Notes: a model not told the origin generated them from the letters alone. A stretch of 64,000 nt of DNA from an uncultured Bacteroidia bacterium (GCA_902785785.1 CADAAA010000001.1:248001-312000); one strand, 5' to 3'. Counted from the stretch's first letter, positions 42,711-51,177 are shown. Made by a program: numbers and translations.

Positions 42711-43067
42711 TTACTTCTTCAATACAGTTGCGGGCTTCTGGGGTTCCGTTACCTTGGAACCGGCCTCCTTCAACATCTCGTTCAGGGCTGCCCTGCGGTT
42801 GAGTGTCCTGAGCTCGAACTCAAGGTTGGCATGCTCTATCTCAAGCTCCTTGATAGCAGCCTGGTTCTTCTCTACCTTGGCTAGCGTCGAGTCGACGCCG
42901 AGGCTGAACCAGATAAGCATGCCGAAGAGGAAGAAGGTATACACGATGTGGATGAAATACCTTCCCACGTTCAGCCTGAGCAGGAACTGACCGTGAAGGA
43001 TGGCCTTGAAGCTTTCCTTCAGCAGCCTTCCTACATCCTGGATCTTCCATTTCTCACCTTCCGCCAT
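42711..43067 (-). CDS. ftsL: FtsL-like division protein
   Basis: This is a small bitopic protein of 118 residues. After a basic cytoplasmic part (MAEGEKWKIQDVGRLLKESF) comes one membrane helix (HIVYTFFLFGMLIWFSLGV, about 47-65) and then a periplasmic leucine-rich coiled coil (KVEKNQAAIKELEIEHANLE, FELRTLNRRAALNEML). Length, topology and place between rsmH and ftsI identify it as FtsL; primary sequence is poorly conserved in this family. It overlaps the end of rsmH by 14 nt. In model systems FtsL works with FtsQ and FtsB to switch on FtsWI. Confidence 0.85.
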   Translation of the reverse strand: MAEGEKWKIQDVGRLLKESFKAILHGQFLLRLNVGRYFIHIVYTFFLFGMLIWFSLGVDSTLAKVEKNQAAIKELEIEHANLEFELRTLNRRAALNEMLKEAGSKVTEPQKPATVLKK

Positions 43068-44022
43068 CCTGCTTCCTCCTTTCTTTTCCTGCGGGCAGCG
43101 GCTTCTCCGCGGTGCGGAGCTTGGCGCTCCTCGCCCGCGTGTTGGCCGCTATCTCGCTCTCCTGCGGCAGCACCGGCTTGCGGTCCAGCGCCCGCAGGGG
43201 AGTTTCGCTCCGCCCGAAGACGTCCTTCTCGACGGTTCCGCCGACGTTCCCGGACTTGATGAAGTTCTTCACCATCCTGTCCTCGAGGGAATGGTAGGTG
43301 ATCACTACGAGCCTGCCGCCGGGCTTCAGGCTCTTCGCTGCGCCGTCCAGGAACTTCCCGAGCGAGCGCATCTCCTGGTTCACCTCGATCCTAAGTGCCT
43401 GATACACTTTGGCGAGGTATTTATGCTCCGCATACGGGGGCAGGACCGGCTTTATGGCCGCGTCCAGGTCGCCCGTGGTGCGGATCTGCCCCTTTTCGCG
43501 CGCGGCGACCACCAGCGCGGCCAGCCTGCGGGAGTTCTCCACTTCGCCGTAAAGGCGGAATATCTGCTCCAGTTCGTCCTGTTCATAGGTGTTGACTACG
43601 TCGGCGGCGGTGAGCTCGGCCTGCGTGTTCATCCTCATGTCCAGGGGGGCGTCATAGCGGAACGAGAATCCTCTCTCCGCGGTGTCGAACTGGTGCGAGG
43701 ATACGCCCAGGTCGGCAAGGATACCGTCCACACCGCACTCCCGGAAATCGCGTGCGGCCTTGTGGGCCTCCAGGAGTGCGAAATTGTGGACGAATCGGAA
43801 ATTATTGTGGATCAGGGTGAGACGCGGGTCGTCCACCCCTCCTGCCAGTGCATCGCTGTCGCGGTCGAAGGCTATGAGCCTCCCATCCGGGGAAAGCCTC
43901 GAAAGGATCTCCGCGGAATGTCCGCCGCCACCGTATGTGGCATCAATGTAAGTTCCTGAAGTGTTGGTGATGAGGGCGTCGACGCTCTCCTTGAGAAGTA
44001 CCGGGACGTGGTATTCCGACAT
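43054..44022 (-). CDS. rsmH: 16S rRNA (cytosine(1402)-N4)-methyltransferase
   Basis: RsmH (MraW) methylates N4 of C1402 in 16S rRNA with SAM. The protein has 322 residues. The start YHVPVLLKESVDAL, the SAM loop IDATYGGGGHSAEIL, GILADLGVSSHQFDTAERGFS, KVYQALRIEVNQEM and LVVITYHSLEDRMVKNFI are the family marks in order. It is the second gene of the dcw run, 12 nt after mraZ. The C-terminus is basic and overlaps ftsL. Confidence 0.96.
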   Translation of the reverse strand: MSEYHVPVLLKESVDALITNTSGTYIDATYGGGGHSAEILSRLSPDGRLIAFDRDSDALAGGVDDPRLTLIHNNFRFVHNFALLEAHKAARDFRECGVDGILADLGVSSHQFDTAERGFSFRYDAPLDMRMNTQAELTAADVVNTYEQDELEQIFRLYGEVENSRRLAALVVAAREKGQIRTTGDLDAAIKPVLPPYAEHKYLAKVYQALRIEVNQEMRSLGKFLDGAAKSLKPGGRLVVITYHSLEDRMVKNFIKSGNVGGTVEKDVFGRSETPLRALDRKPVLPQESEIAANTRARSAKLRTAEKPLPAGKERRKQDGGR

Positions 44023-44034
44023 AGCCTCAGCCTC

Positions 44035-44487
44035 CTACCTCGATTCGGGCAGTCTTCCGGCTATGGCTACGAATTCGTCGTTGGAGATCCTGGAGGCCTC
44101 GTATTTCTCCTTGGCCCAGATCTCGATCTTGTAATCATTGCCGGAAAAAACCACTTCCCTGGTTGCACCAATACGATCCAGAAGTTCCTTTGAGATCGAT
44201 ATGCGTCCGAATTTGGCATCCGGCTCCACAACGTCGCGGTCACGCATATAGGCTCTCCAGAACCTCGCGTGCTCCTCGTTGAAGAAATTCAGTCTGGACT
44301 TGACCTCGGCCGACTGCCTCTCCCACTCCTCGAAAGTGTACATTTCGAGACAGTCTGCGAAGATGTCCTTCTTGATGACGAAACGCATGTCACTTCCATC
44401 GGGCATCATACCCTTCAACGGCGCGGGGAAGACGAGCCGCCCCTTGTCGTCGAGCTTGGATGTATAGTTTCCGATGAATGTGACCAT
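44035..44487 (-). CDS. mraZ: transcriptional regulator MraZ
   Basis: MraZ is a DNA-binding protein made of two swapped AbrB-like halves. From the ATG at 44487 it has 150 residues: MVTFIGNYTSKLDDKGRLVF opens the first half, and KFGRISISKELLDRIGATRE lies in the second. An upstream in-frame start at 44601 would place coding sequence over the promoter and repeats, so I reject it. It heads the dcw operon. Four TGGAA direct repeats at 10-bp spacing lie just upstream (44571-44537) and are probably its own binding sites, as MraZ represses its operon in E. coli. Confidence 0.95.
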   Translation of the reverse strand: MVTFIGNYTSKLDDKGRLVFPAPLKGMMPDGSDMRFVIKKDIFADCLEMYTFEEWERQSAEVKSRLNFFNEEHARFWRAYMRDRDVVEPDAKFGRISISKELLDRIGATREVVFSGNDYKIEIWAKEKYEASRISNDEFVAIAGRLPESR

Positions 44488-44518
44488 GGTTTCTGTAACT
44501 TGTTTCACGCGATTGCCA

Positions 44519-44571
44519 CAAAGGTAAGAAAAAGTTTTCCATTTTGTTCCACCGCTTTCCAAATTTTTCCA
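44519..44571 (-). promoter_or_regulatory. dcw promoter with four MraZ-box-like repeats
   Basis: On the minus strand TGGAA occurs four times at exactly 10-bp steps (44571-44567, 44561-44557, 44551-44547, 44541-44537). These are followed by the -7 box TACCTTTG (44526-44519), 32 nt before the mraZ ATG. In E. coli MraZ binds TGGGN repeats spaced by 5 nt, which also gives a 10-bp period. The repeats cover the -33 region, where no TTTG is found. Confidence 0.75.
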
Positions 44572-44675
44572 CAATATTATGTTGAAAACATACCTGCCCA
44601 TATCAATTCATATCCTACCCCTCAGATAAGTATCTTTTTGAATGCCTTCCATTGCGTTTTTTCGTTTCTTGCGGC

Positions 44676-45362
44676 ATGAAAATAAAGGAACTGACAGAAG
44701 GGGAGAGACCCAGGGAAAGGATGATGGAGTACGGGGCGGAAAGTCTCGGGACGGGAGAGTTGCTGGCGATCCTGCTGCGCAGCGGCACCCGCGGCGAGAG
44801 CGCCGTGGACCTGGCCCAGCGCATGCTGGCCCTGGCCGGAGGCTCGCTCATGCAGCTCTCGCGAATACCTGTGGACAGGCTGCGCGCCCAGCGCGGCCTC
44901 GGCGGCACCAAGGTGCTGCCGGTCATTGCCGCGCTGGAGCTCGGCCGTCGCTTCATGGCGGAGGAATCCAGGCTGGAGAAGATACCTGTCATCGCTCCGG
45001 CGCAGGTCTACATCATGATGAAGCCGGAGTTGAAAGGATTGGAGACTGAGGAGTGCTGGGTGATATATCTCAATGCCGCCAAGTACGTCATCTCGAAGGA
45101 GTGTGTGAGTTCCGGCGGACTAAATGCTACAATCATGGACTGCAAGAGGATCGTGGCTTCAGCCCTTGACCGTAAGGCCCAGGCGCTGGTCCTGGTCCAC
45201 AACCACCCTTCCGGCAATCCCAGGCCTGGGTCGGAAGACATACGGCAGACTGCGGCGCTACGGGCCGCACTCAAGCCTTTCTCCATAGAACTGGTCGACC
45301 ATGTCGTCTTTGCTGACGACAGCTACTACAGTTTTGCGGATGAAACGGTGTATAGAGGCTGA
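44676..45362 (+). CDS. radC: RadC family JAB-domain protein
   Basis: The protein has 228 residues from the ATG at 44676 (MKIKELTEGERPRERMMEYG); an ATG at 44652 would add eight residues unlike the family. The N-terminal helix-hairpin-helix part shows LGTGELLAILLRSGT and LRAQRGLGGTKVLPVIA. The C-terminal MPN+/JAB domain carries the zinc motif LVLVHNHPSGNPRPGSED. The metal site is complete, but a biochemical role for RadC is not settled; the old link to recombination repair was withdrawn. It is divergent from mraZ and convergent with rpoN. Confidence 0.92.
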   Translation: MKIKELTEGERPRERMMEYGAESLGTGELLAILLRSGTRGESAVDLAQRMLALAGGSLMQLSRIPVDRLRAQRGLGGTKVLPVIAALELGRRFMAEESRLEKIPVIAPAQVYIMMKPELKGLETEECWVIYLNAAKYVISKECVSSGGLNATIMDCKRIVASALDRKAQALVLVHNHPSGNPRPGSEDIRQTAALRAALKPFSIELVDHVVFADDSYYSFADETVYRG

Positions 45363-45367
45363 GAGGA

Positions 45368-46780
45368 CTATAGCTCCTTGCGGAGACGGGCCTTGGGTAT
45401 GCCGAGCTGGTCGCGGTACTTGGCGATGGTGCGGCGCGCCACCTTGTACCCTTTTCGGTTCATCTCGTCCACCAGCTGGTCGTCCGTGAGAGGCTTGCGC
45501 TTGTTCTCCCCGTCCACGCACTCCTGAAGGGCCTTCTTCAGCTCGCGTGTAGAGACCTCCTCGCCAGCCTGGTTCTCGAGACCCTCGGAGAAGAAATACT
45601 TGAGCGGATAGATGCCGAAATGCGTCTCGATGTACTTGCTGTTCACGACGCGCGAAATGGTGGAGATGTCGAAGCCGGTGACTTCGGCTATGTCCTTGAG
45701 CACCATGGGCTTGAGATGTGACTCATCACCGTCCATGAAGTAGTCGTGCTGGTAGTCGATGATGGCCCGCATGGTGCTCTCGAGGGTATTGTGGCGCTGC
45801 TTGAGAGCCTCGACGAACCACTTGGCCGAGTCGATCTTTTGCTTGACGAAAGTCGCGGCTTCCTTCTGCTTCTTGTCAGTCGATCCCTTGGCTTCGACAA
45901 GCATGTCCGCGTACTTCTTGTTCACCCTGATCTCCGGGATTGAGAAACGCGGCATAGTAAGGTGAAGCTCGCCGTCAACTATGTCCAGCATGAAGTCCGG
46001 GACGACCTGCTGGGCCTGCTCGGTATACGAGTCGTCGACCTGCCCGCCAGGTGTGGGATTGAGCTTCACGATACGGTTTATGGCGGCCTTGAGCTGCTCC
46101 TCGGATATGCCCATACGGGACATGATCTTCTGGAAATGCTTGTTGGTGAACTCCTGGAAATGGTCGTTGAGTATGCACAGGGCGTTGGTCACGTCCTCTG
46201 TCTGCTTCATCTTGCGGAGCTGGATGGTGAGGCATTCGCGAAGGTCGCGGGCGCCTACCCCCGGCGGATCGAACTGCTGGATGATGCCCAGCAGCTCGGA
46301 CACCTCTTCGTAAGAGGTCTCGATGTTCTCCCGGAAGGCTATGTCGTCCACGATGCTGTCGAGGTCGCGGCGGAGATAGCCGTCCTCGTCGATGCTGCAT
46401 ACCAGATAGCGTCCCACGGCCATCTGATGCTCGTTCAGGTTGCGGAAACCGAGCTGGGTCAGGAGGCTCTGGGTGAAACTCTCCTTGACGGAGAAGGTGT
46501 TGTATTCGGGACGTTCGTCCTTGCCGTAGTTGTTGACTCGCAGGCGGTAGGAAGGGATGGGGTCGTCTGCGTCCAGCTCGTCGATGGATATGTCCTTGGG
46601 CTGGTCGTCATCGTCATCGCGTCCCTCGACAGGACCGTCGTCCAGCACAGGATTGTCCTCAAACTCACTTTTCACGCGCTGTTCCAGTTCCTGGATGGGG
46701 AGTTCGATGAGCTTGATGGTCTGGATCTGAAGCGGTGAAAGCTTCTGAACCTGTTTCTGTTCTAGTCCTTGCTTGATCAT
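45368..46780 (-). CDS. rpoN: RNA polymerase sigma-54 factor
   Basis: RpoN directs transcription from -24/-12 promoters and needs enhancer-binding proteins. The protein has 470 residues. Region I is glutamine-rich (QGLEQKQVQKLSPLQIQTIK). An acidic region II follows (EGRDDDDDQPKDISIDELDADD). The core-binding domain has FDPPGVGARDLRECLTIQL, the HTH region has MVLKDIAEVTGFDISTISRVV, and the C-terminal RpoN box reads ARRTIAKYRDQLGIPKARL. It is the last gene after the SPOR protein (10 nt gap). Confidence 0.95.
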   Translation of the reverse strand: MIKQGLEQKQVQKLSPLQIQTIKLIELPIQELEQRVKSEFEDNPVLDDGPVEGRDDDDDQPKDISIDELDADDPIPSYRLRVNNYGKDERPEYNTFSVKESFTQSLLTQLGFRNLNEHQMAVGRYLVCSIDEDGYLRRDLDSIVDDIAFRENIETSYEEVSELLGIIQQFDPPGVGARDLRECLTIQLRKMKQTEDVTNALCILNDHFQEFTNKHFQKIMSRMGISEEQLKAAINRIVKLNPTPGGQVDDSYTEQAQQVVPDFMLDIVDGELHLTMPRFSIPEIRVNKKYADMLVEAKGSTDKKQKEAATFVKQKIDSAKWFVEALKQRHNTLESTMRAIIDYQHDYFMDGDESHLKPMVLKDIAEVTGFDISTISRVVNSKYIETHFGIYPLKYFFSEGLENQAGEEVSTRELKKALQECVDGENKRKPLTDDQLVDEMNRKGYKVARRTIAKYRDQLGIPKARLRKEL

Positions 46781-46790
46781 GAGGGGGTTC

Positions 46791-47324
46791 CTACGGTCTT
46801 GCGACGGCTATGGTGTCCACGACATAGGCGTGGTTCCTGTCAACGATGGGATAGTTGATATTCTCCTTGACAACGAACGCGGAAGGGAAGTCCGCCTTCA
46901 GGCGGCGCATCATCTGCATGGCCTCGGACTTGGTCCGGAAGTCTCCGACAGTCACCTTGAAATAAGGGCTGGCGAAGGAACGGTAAGCCCCGTGTCCGGG
47001 ATACGCGGCCTTGAAGCGGCCCATGGCCGCCTCGGAGGCGCTCCTGGCGTTCTGCTTGTTGTCGAAGAATATCCTCACCCGGTATCCGGCGATCTTCCTG
47101 CTCTTGTTGCGCTCTATCTTAGCGCTCATCGCGTTGGCTATGGACTGGGACTGGTGGACAGTGACGGAATTGAACACGTTCGTGCCCACAAGGCTCTCGT
47201 CAAGGCTGGCCGCGGGTACGTAGACGAGGGAGTCGGCCGATGCCGTCTCCTCGACATTCTGCGCATGCAGTGGAGCCGCGGCAAATGCCGCGAGGAAGAT
47301 CATATAAAGTAAAAGTCTTTTCAT
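46791..47324 (-). CDS. SPOR-domain periplasmic protein
   Basis: The protein has 177 residues from the ATG at 47324. MKRLLLYMIFLAAFAAAPLHAQ is a cleavable signal peptide. A linker is followed by a C-terminal SPOR-like domain with RKIAGYRVRIFFDNKQNARS, then FKAAYPGHGAYRSFASPYFK and VTVGDFRTKSEAMQMMRRLK. SPOR domains bind denuded glycan strands at the septum. Its ATG overlaps the stop of the upstream lipoprotein gene (ATGA at 47324-47321), and it lies 10 nt before rpoN. Confidence 0.82.
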   Translation of the reverse strand: MKRLLLYMIFLAAFAAAPLHAQNVEETASADSLVYVPAASLDESLVGTNVFNSVTVHQSQSIANAMSAKIERNKSRKIAGYRVRIFFDNKQNARSASEAAMGRFKAAYPGHGAYRSFASPYFKVTVGDFRTKSEAMQMMRRLKADFPSAFVVKENINYPIVDRNHAYVVDTIAVARP

Positions 47325-47830
47325 ATCATGGTCTCTTGGACAATGAGGTCGAGATAGGCGGCGGCCACACTCGGCTCCATCAGGTCGGTAATTCTCAAAT
47401 CTTTGAATCTGAATGTCTTGCATATTCCGAGCATGAAGCGGACCTTGACGTTGAGATCCACTGTCATCCCGCTGAAATCCCGGGTGGAGGCATACTTGAG
47501 CAAGTCCGTCAGGCCGACATCCTTGGCGATGGCTCCCTCGCAGGTGAGGGGATAGACTTTGTTGCTCTTCCTGGCCACCCTGATCTTCCCGGTGGTGAAA
47601 TTGGCGATTTCGCGGCCCGAGTCGTTGATGACACCGTCAATGCGGGAGATGGTAAGGTTGGACATGGGATTGACTATGCCGACCTTGAGGACGGCCTTCA
47701 GGGCCCGGAGGCCGTTGGGCGTAACTGACGCCACGGAGCAGGACGTTACGTTCAAGCCCTTCTCCGTGGAGCATCCGGCCGCCAGGAACAGGACCAGCGC
47801 GGCCGTGACGAGGAGGAACAGTCGTTTCAT
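47321..47830 (-). CDS. lipoprotein with LEA-like beta domain
   Basis: This is a lipoprotein of 169 residues from the ATG at 47830 (MKRLFLLVTAALVLFLAAGC; Cys at 20). A longer frame to 47893 would cover its promoter. The mature part has the spacing of a late-embryogenesis-abundant type 2 (WHy) beta sandwich: LRALKAVLKVGIVNPMSNLT, then ISRIDGVINDSGREIANFT, then FSGMTVDLNVKVRFMLG. The match is by eye and moderate. It heads a three-gene operon with the SPOR protein and rpoN, and is divergent from miaB. Confidence 0.72.
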   Translation of the reverse strand: MKRLFLLVTAALVLFLAAGCSTEKGLNVTSCSVASVTPNGLRALKAVLKVGIVNPMSNLTISRIDGVINDSGREIANFTTGKIRVARKSNKVYPLTCEGAIAKDVGLTDLLKYASTRDFSGMTVDLNVKVRFMLGICKTFRFKDLRITDLMEPSVAAAYLDLIVQETMI

Positions 47831-47850
47831 GCCGGAATGTGCTTTCTTCG

Positions 47851-47877
47851 CAAAGATACAAAAAAATCCTATCTTTG
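47851..47877. promoter_or_regulatory. Mirror-image divergent promoters
   Basis: CAAAGATA (47851-47858, a TATCTTTG box on the minus strand) and TATCTTTG (47870-47877, plus strand) form a perfect inverted repeat with 11 bp between. The minus box serves the lipoprotein-SPOR-rpoN operon (ATG 47830), the plus box miaB (ATG 47915). They are so close that the two polymerases probably exclude each other. Confidence 0.7.
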
Positions 47878-47914
47878 CCTTGCATTTCCTCAAGGGTCAT
47901 GCCAAAAGGGTCTT

Positions 47915-49228
47915 ATGAAGAAAGTTTACATCGAAACATATGGCTGCCAGATGAATGTCAATGACACCGAGGTCGTGTTCTCCATCCTTGCAAAGGAAGG
48001 GTATGAAAGGACCACGGAGATCGGCGAGGCCGACGTCATCATGGCCAACACCTGTTCTGTCAGGGACAATGCCGAACAGCGTATTTGGGGCCGTATCGAG
48101 CAGTTCAACCTCCAGCGCAGGGACCGTCCCGTGGTCATCGGCATCCTCGGATGCATGGCCGAACGCCTGAAGGACAAGCTCCTGGACACCCGCAAGGTAG
48201 ACATCGTGGCCGGCCCGGACGCCTACCGCAGCCTTCCAAGGCTGCTGGAGGCAGTGTCCGACGGACACCCCCAGATCGACGTCATGCTTTCCCGTGAGGA
48301 GACCTATGCCGACATCAATCCCGTCAGGATCGACTCCAACGGCGTATCCGCCTTCATCTCGATCATGCGCGGCTGCAACAATGTCTGTTCCTATTGCGTG
48401 GTGCCGTATACCCGCGGCGCGGAGCGCAGCCGCGACCCCCGCACGATCGTGCGGGAGGCCTGCGACTGCTTCAGCCGCGGGTATAGAGAAGTCACCCTGC
48501 TCGGCCAGAACGTCGATTCGTACCACTGGACAGGCGAAGACGGAGAGGTTACCTTCGCGCAACTCCTCGAGAAGGTAGCCCTTGTCAGCCCCGAACTCCG
48601 CGTGCGTTTCTCCACATCCAATCCACAGGATTTCTCCGATGAGGTCATCTATACGATGGCTGCATACGACAACATCTGCAAGCACATCCATTTCCCCGTA
48701 CAGTCCGGTTCCAACCGCATGCTGGAGAAGATGCGCCGCCGCTATACCCGCGAGTGGTACCTTTCAAGGGTGAAGAAGATCCGCAATGTCATCCCCGACT
48801 GCGGCATTACGACCGACGTCATCGCCGGTTTCTGCACGGAGACCGAAGAGGACCACAAGCAGACGCTGAGCCTGTTTGAGGAGGTCGGCTATGACACAGC
48901 TTTCATGTTCTATTATTCGGAGCGTCCGGGCACTTTCGCCGCCAGGCACTGGCCGGACGACGTGGACATCGAGACCAAGACCCGCCGCCTGAACGAGATC
49001 ATCACCCTGCAGAACCGCAAGAGCCTTGAGAGTTACCGCCGCGACATTGGGAAGCGTTTCAAGGTCCTCGTCGAGGGACCTTCAAAGAAAAACCCTTCCG
49101 AACTGTGCGGAAGGGCTTCCAATAACAAAATGTGCGTCTGGCCTGACACGGCCCACAAAGCCGGTGACTACGTGGAGGTCGAGGTTCTCGACTGTACTTC
49201 CGCCACGCTTCTCTGCAGGCTGGCCTAG
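47915..49228 (+). CDS. miaB: tRNA-2-methylthio-N6-dimethylallyladenosine synthase
   Basis: MiaB adds a methylthio group to i6A37 of tRNAs by radical SAM chemistry. From the ATG at 47915 the protein has 437 residues. The N-terminal MTTase domain has YIETYGCQMNVNDTEVV, MANTCSVRDNAE and IGILGCMAERL with three Fe-S cysteines. The radical SAM motif CNNVCSYC lies at about 148-155, followed by VVPYTRGAERSRDP. A TRAM domain ends the protein (GKRFKVLVEGPSKKNPSE). It ends 2 nt before the stop of the convergent carboxyltransferase gene. Confidence 0.95.
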   Translation: MKKVYIETYGCQMNVNDTEVVFSILAKEGYERTTEIGEADVIMANTCSVRDNAEQRIWGRIEQFNLQRRDRPVVIGILGCMAERLKDKLLDTRKVDIVAGPDAYRSLPRLLEAVSDGHPQIDVMLSREETYADINPVRIDSNGVSAFISIMRGCNNVCSYCVVPYTRGAERSRDPRTIVREACDCFSRGYREVTLLGQNVDSYHWTGEDGEVTFAQLLEKVALVSPELRVRFSTSNPQDFSDEVIYTMAAYDNICKHIHFPVQSGSNRMLEKMRRRYTREWYLSRVKKIRNVIPDCGITTDVIAGFCTETEEDHKQTLSLFEEVGYDTAFMFYYSERPGTFAARHWPDDVDIETKTRRLNEIITLQNRKSLESYRRDIGKRFKVLVEGPSKKNPSELCGRASNNKMCVWPDTAHKAGDYVEVEVLDCTSATLLCRLA

Positions 49229-49230
49229 CT

Positions 49231-51015
49231 TTATTCCTGGACGAAGGCGATCACTTCGCCCTTCGCCACGTCTTTTCCCTGCTTGGCGGTGACCGCAACG
49301 ACGCGTCCGCTCACAGCGGGGACGATCTCCTCCAATCCGTACCAGGTCTGGACATAGCCCATGGGCTTTCCGGACTTGACGGCGGTGCCGGCCACTGGCG
49401 CCTTGGAGTCGTCCTGGACATCCACCTCCCACAGCATCTTGCCCTTGGCAGGAGCCTGGACGGGAGTGGCCTTGGGATATTTTGCCACATAGGAGTCGAT
49501 GTCGAACTCGGGCATCTCCACGACGGGACGGGTGACGACCTTCGGTGCGCCGGCCTTTTCCTTAAGGGCCTCGAGGTCCTTAAGGAAACGCTCCTTGGCG
49601 ACACCGGAGCGGTAGTCGAGGTACTGGCGCTCATGCATGGCAAGCTCGAAGAGCTCCTCATCGTCCTCGCCGTAGTCCCAGCCCTTCTCATCCATCATCT
49701 TGCGGTACTTGGGCAGCTCGTCGGGATAGTTGTCCTGAGGATTGCCGGTCTGGAACTCCATTCCCTTCTCCTTGGCGAGATCGATGATCTCAGGCGCGAG
49801 GGGACCGGGGAGGTTGCCCATCTTGCCCAGGATCATTCCCCAGGTGTCCTTGTCGATGGTGGAGAAGCGAGGCTTGCCGCTGGCAAGGTTGAAGAGATTC
49901 ATCAGCGCGGTATTCTTGACATACTGGCTGAACGGGGTCACGAGCGGCGGGTAGCCGAGCTTGGGCCATACGTACTCGACCTCGCTGAAGAGTTTGACCA
50001 TCAGGGTGTCGAGGCTGCTGACGGGCTCTCCGTGGGAGCGCTCTGCAGCATTGATGGCATCCTTGAAGCCGATGAGGTCCGCCATCATCGAACCCATCAT
50101 ACCTCCGGGGAGTCCGCAGCCGACGAGCAGGGAAGTCATCTGGGAGTTGGTGGGGTTGATCCAATAGCCGAGGAAGTCGTCGATGAACGACTGGGTCAGG
50201 CGGCGCACCTCCATATATGCGTCCATATTGATGTCCTTGACGAGGAATCCGTCGGCCTTCATCATCTCGCGGATGGTGATGACGTCGGGATGGACCTTGC
50301 CCCAGGAGAGGGGCTCGACGGCCACGTCGAGGTAGTCGGCGCCGGCGCGGGCGACCTCGAGCATAGAGGCGGGCGAGAAACCGGGGCCGGTATGGCCGTG
50401 GTACTGGACCTTGATGTGGGGATACTTCTTCTTGATCTCGCGGACGATCTCGGCGAGGGCGGTAGGACGTCCGATGCCTGCCATATCCTTGAGGCAGATC
50501 TCGTCGGCGCCGTATTCCACCAGCTTGTCCACGACACCCATATAATAGTCCACGGTGTGGACGGGGGAGTGGGTGATGGAAAGGGCGGCCTGCGAGATCA
50601 TGCCGGCTTTCTTGGCGTACTCGACCGAGAGCTTGAGGTTGCGGTGGTCGTTCAGGCCGCAGAATGAGCGGGCGATGTCGGTGCCCTGTTTTTTCTTGAC
50701 CTTGAACATGAGTTCACGGACGTCTGCCGGGACGGGATACATGCGGAGGGCGTTGAGACCGCGCTCCAGCATGTGGGTCTCGATGCCCACCTTGTGGAAA
50801 GGAGCGGTCCACTCGCGTACGGAGCGGTTGGGGTTCTCGCCGTAGAGCAGGTTAACCTGCTCGAAGGCTCCGCCATTGGTCTCCACGCGGTCGAAGCAGC
50901 CCATGTCGATGATGGCCGGAGCCACCTTGACGAGCTGGTCCACTCTGGGCTGGTACCTTCCGGAGGATTGCCACATATCCCTGTATACGAGGGAGAATTT
51001 TATTTCACGTGCCAT
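49231..51015 (-). CDS. carboxyltransferase (OadA/PycB-like) with degenerate biotinyl domain
   Basis: The protein has 594 residues from the ATG at 51015 and resembles pyruvate carboxylase subunit B / oxaloacetate decarboxylase alpha. The TIM-barrel domain starts REIKFSLVYRDMWQSSGRYQ. ICLKDMAGIGRPTALA holds the carbamylated-type Lys, and YHGHTGPGFSPASMLEVARAGADYLD the metal histidines. The PYC_OADA domain follows to about 480. The C-terminal lipoyl-like domain (KAPVAGTAVKSGKPMGYV, then SGRVVAVTAKQGKDVAKG) has QTWYGLEEI where AMKM normally stands, so the biotin-accepting Lys is replaced by Tyr at about 559. It may work with a separate carrier, or the domain may be structural. No partner subunit is adjacent. 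Confidence 0.85.
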   Translation of the reverse strand: MAREIKFSLVYRDMWQSSGRYQPRVDQLVKVAPAIIDMGCFDRVETNGGAFEQVNLLYGENPNRSVREWTAPFHKVGIETHMLERGLNALRMYPVPADVRELMFKVKKKQGTDIARSFCGLNDHRNLKLSVEYAKKAGMISQAALSITHSPVHTVDYYMGVVDKLVEYGADEICLKDMAGIGRPTALAEIVREIKKKYPHIKVQYHGHTGPGFSPASMLEVARAGADYLDVAVEPLSWGKVHPDVITIREMMKADGFLVKDINMDAYMEVRRLTQSFIDDFLGYWINPTNSQMTSLLVGCGLPGGMMGSMMADLIGFKDAINAAERSHGEPVSSLDTLMVKLFSEVEYVWPKLGYPPLVTPFSQYVKNTALMNLFNLASGKPRFSTIDKDTWGMILGKMGNLPGPLAPEIIDLAKEKGMEFQTGNPQDNYPDELPKYRKMMDEKGWDYGEDDEELFELAMHERQYLDYRSGVAKERFLKDLEALKEKAGAPKVVTRPVVEMPEFDIDSYVAKYPKATPVQAPAKGKMLWEVDVQDDSKAPVAGTAVKSGKPMGYVQTWYGLEEIVPAVSGRVVAVTAKQGKDVAKGEVIAFVQE

Positions 51016-51054
51016 ATCAGTTTTATTAAAGATTCTTATTGAGCCGTAATCATA

Positions 51055-51062
51055 CAAATATA
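51055..51062 (-). promoter_or_regulatory. -7 box of the carboxyltransferase gene
   Basis: TATATTTG on the minus strand matches TAnnTTTG and lies 39 nt before the ATG at 51015. No good -33 TTTG is seen at the expected distance. Confidence 0.5.
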
Positions 51063-51134
51063 GCAAAAAATCTCACCATATCCGACGCCAGGGTGGACTT
51101 TGTTCAGTTTTTTTATGCAGCCCCAACAAAATAT

Positions 51135-51164
51135 TTTGTCAATCGATTTTTTTCACTACCTTTG
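51135..51164 (+). promoter_or_regulatory. Promoter of tRNA-His
   Basis: TTTG (51135-51138), an 18-nt spacer and TACCTTTG (51157-51164) match the Bacteroidetes consensus and lie 12 nt before the tRNA, the spacing expected for a stable RNA with a very short 5' leader. Confidence 0.7.
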
Positions 51165-51177
51165 CAGTCCTAACACG

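Noticed and set aside
35845-42802. Open frames of more than 700 codons on the plus strand opposite murD, ftsW and ftsI
   Set aside because: Same shadow effect. The conserved Mur and Fts proteins on the minus strand account for the region completely.
44488-44601. Longer mraZ start at 44601
   Set aside because: It would translate the MraZ-type repeats and the -7 box; the family N-terminus starts at 44487.
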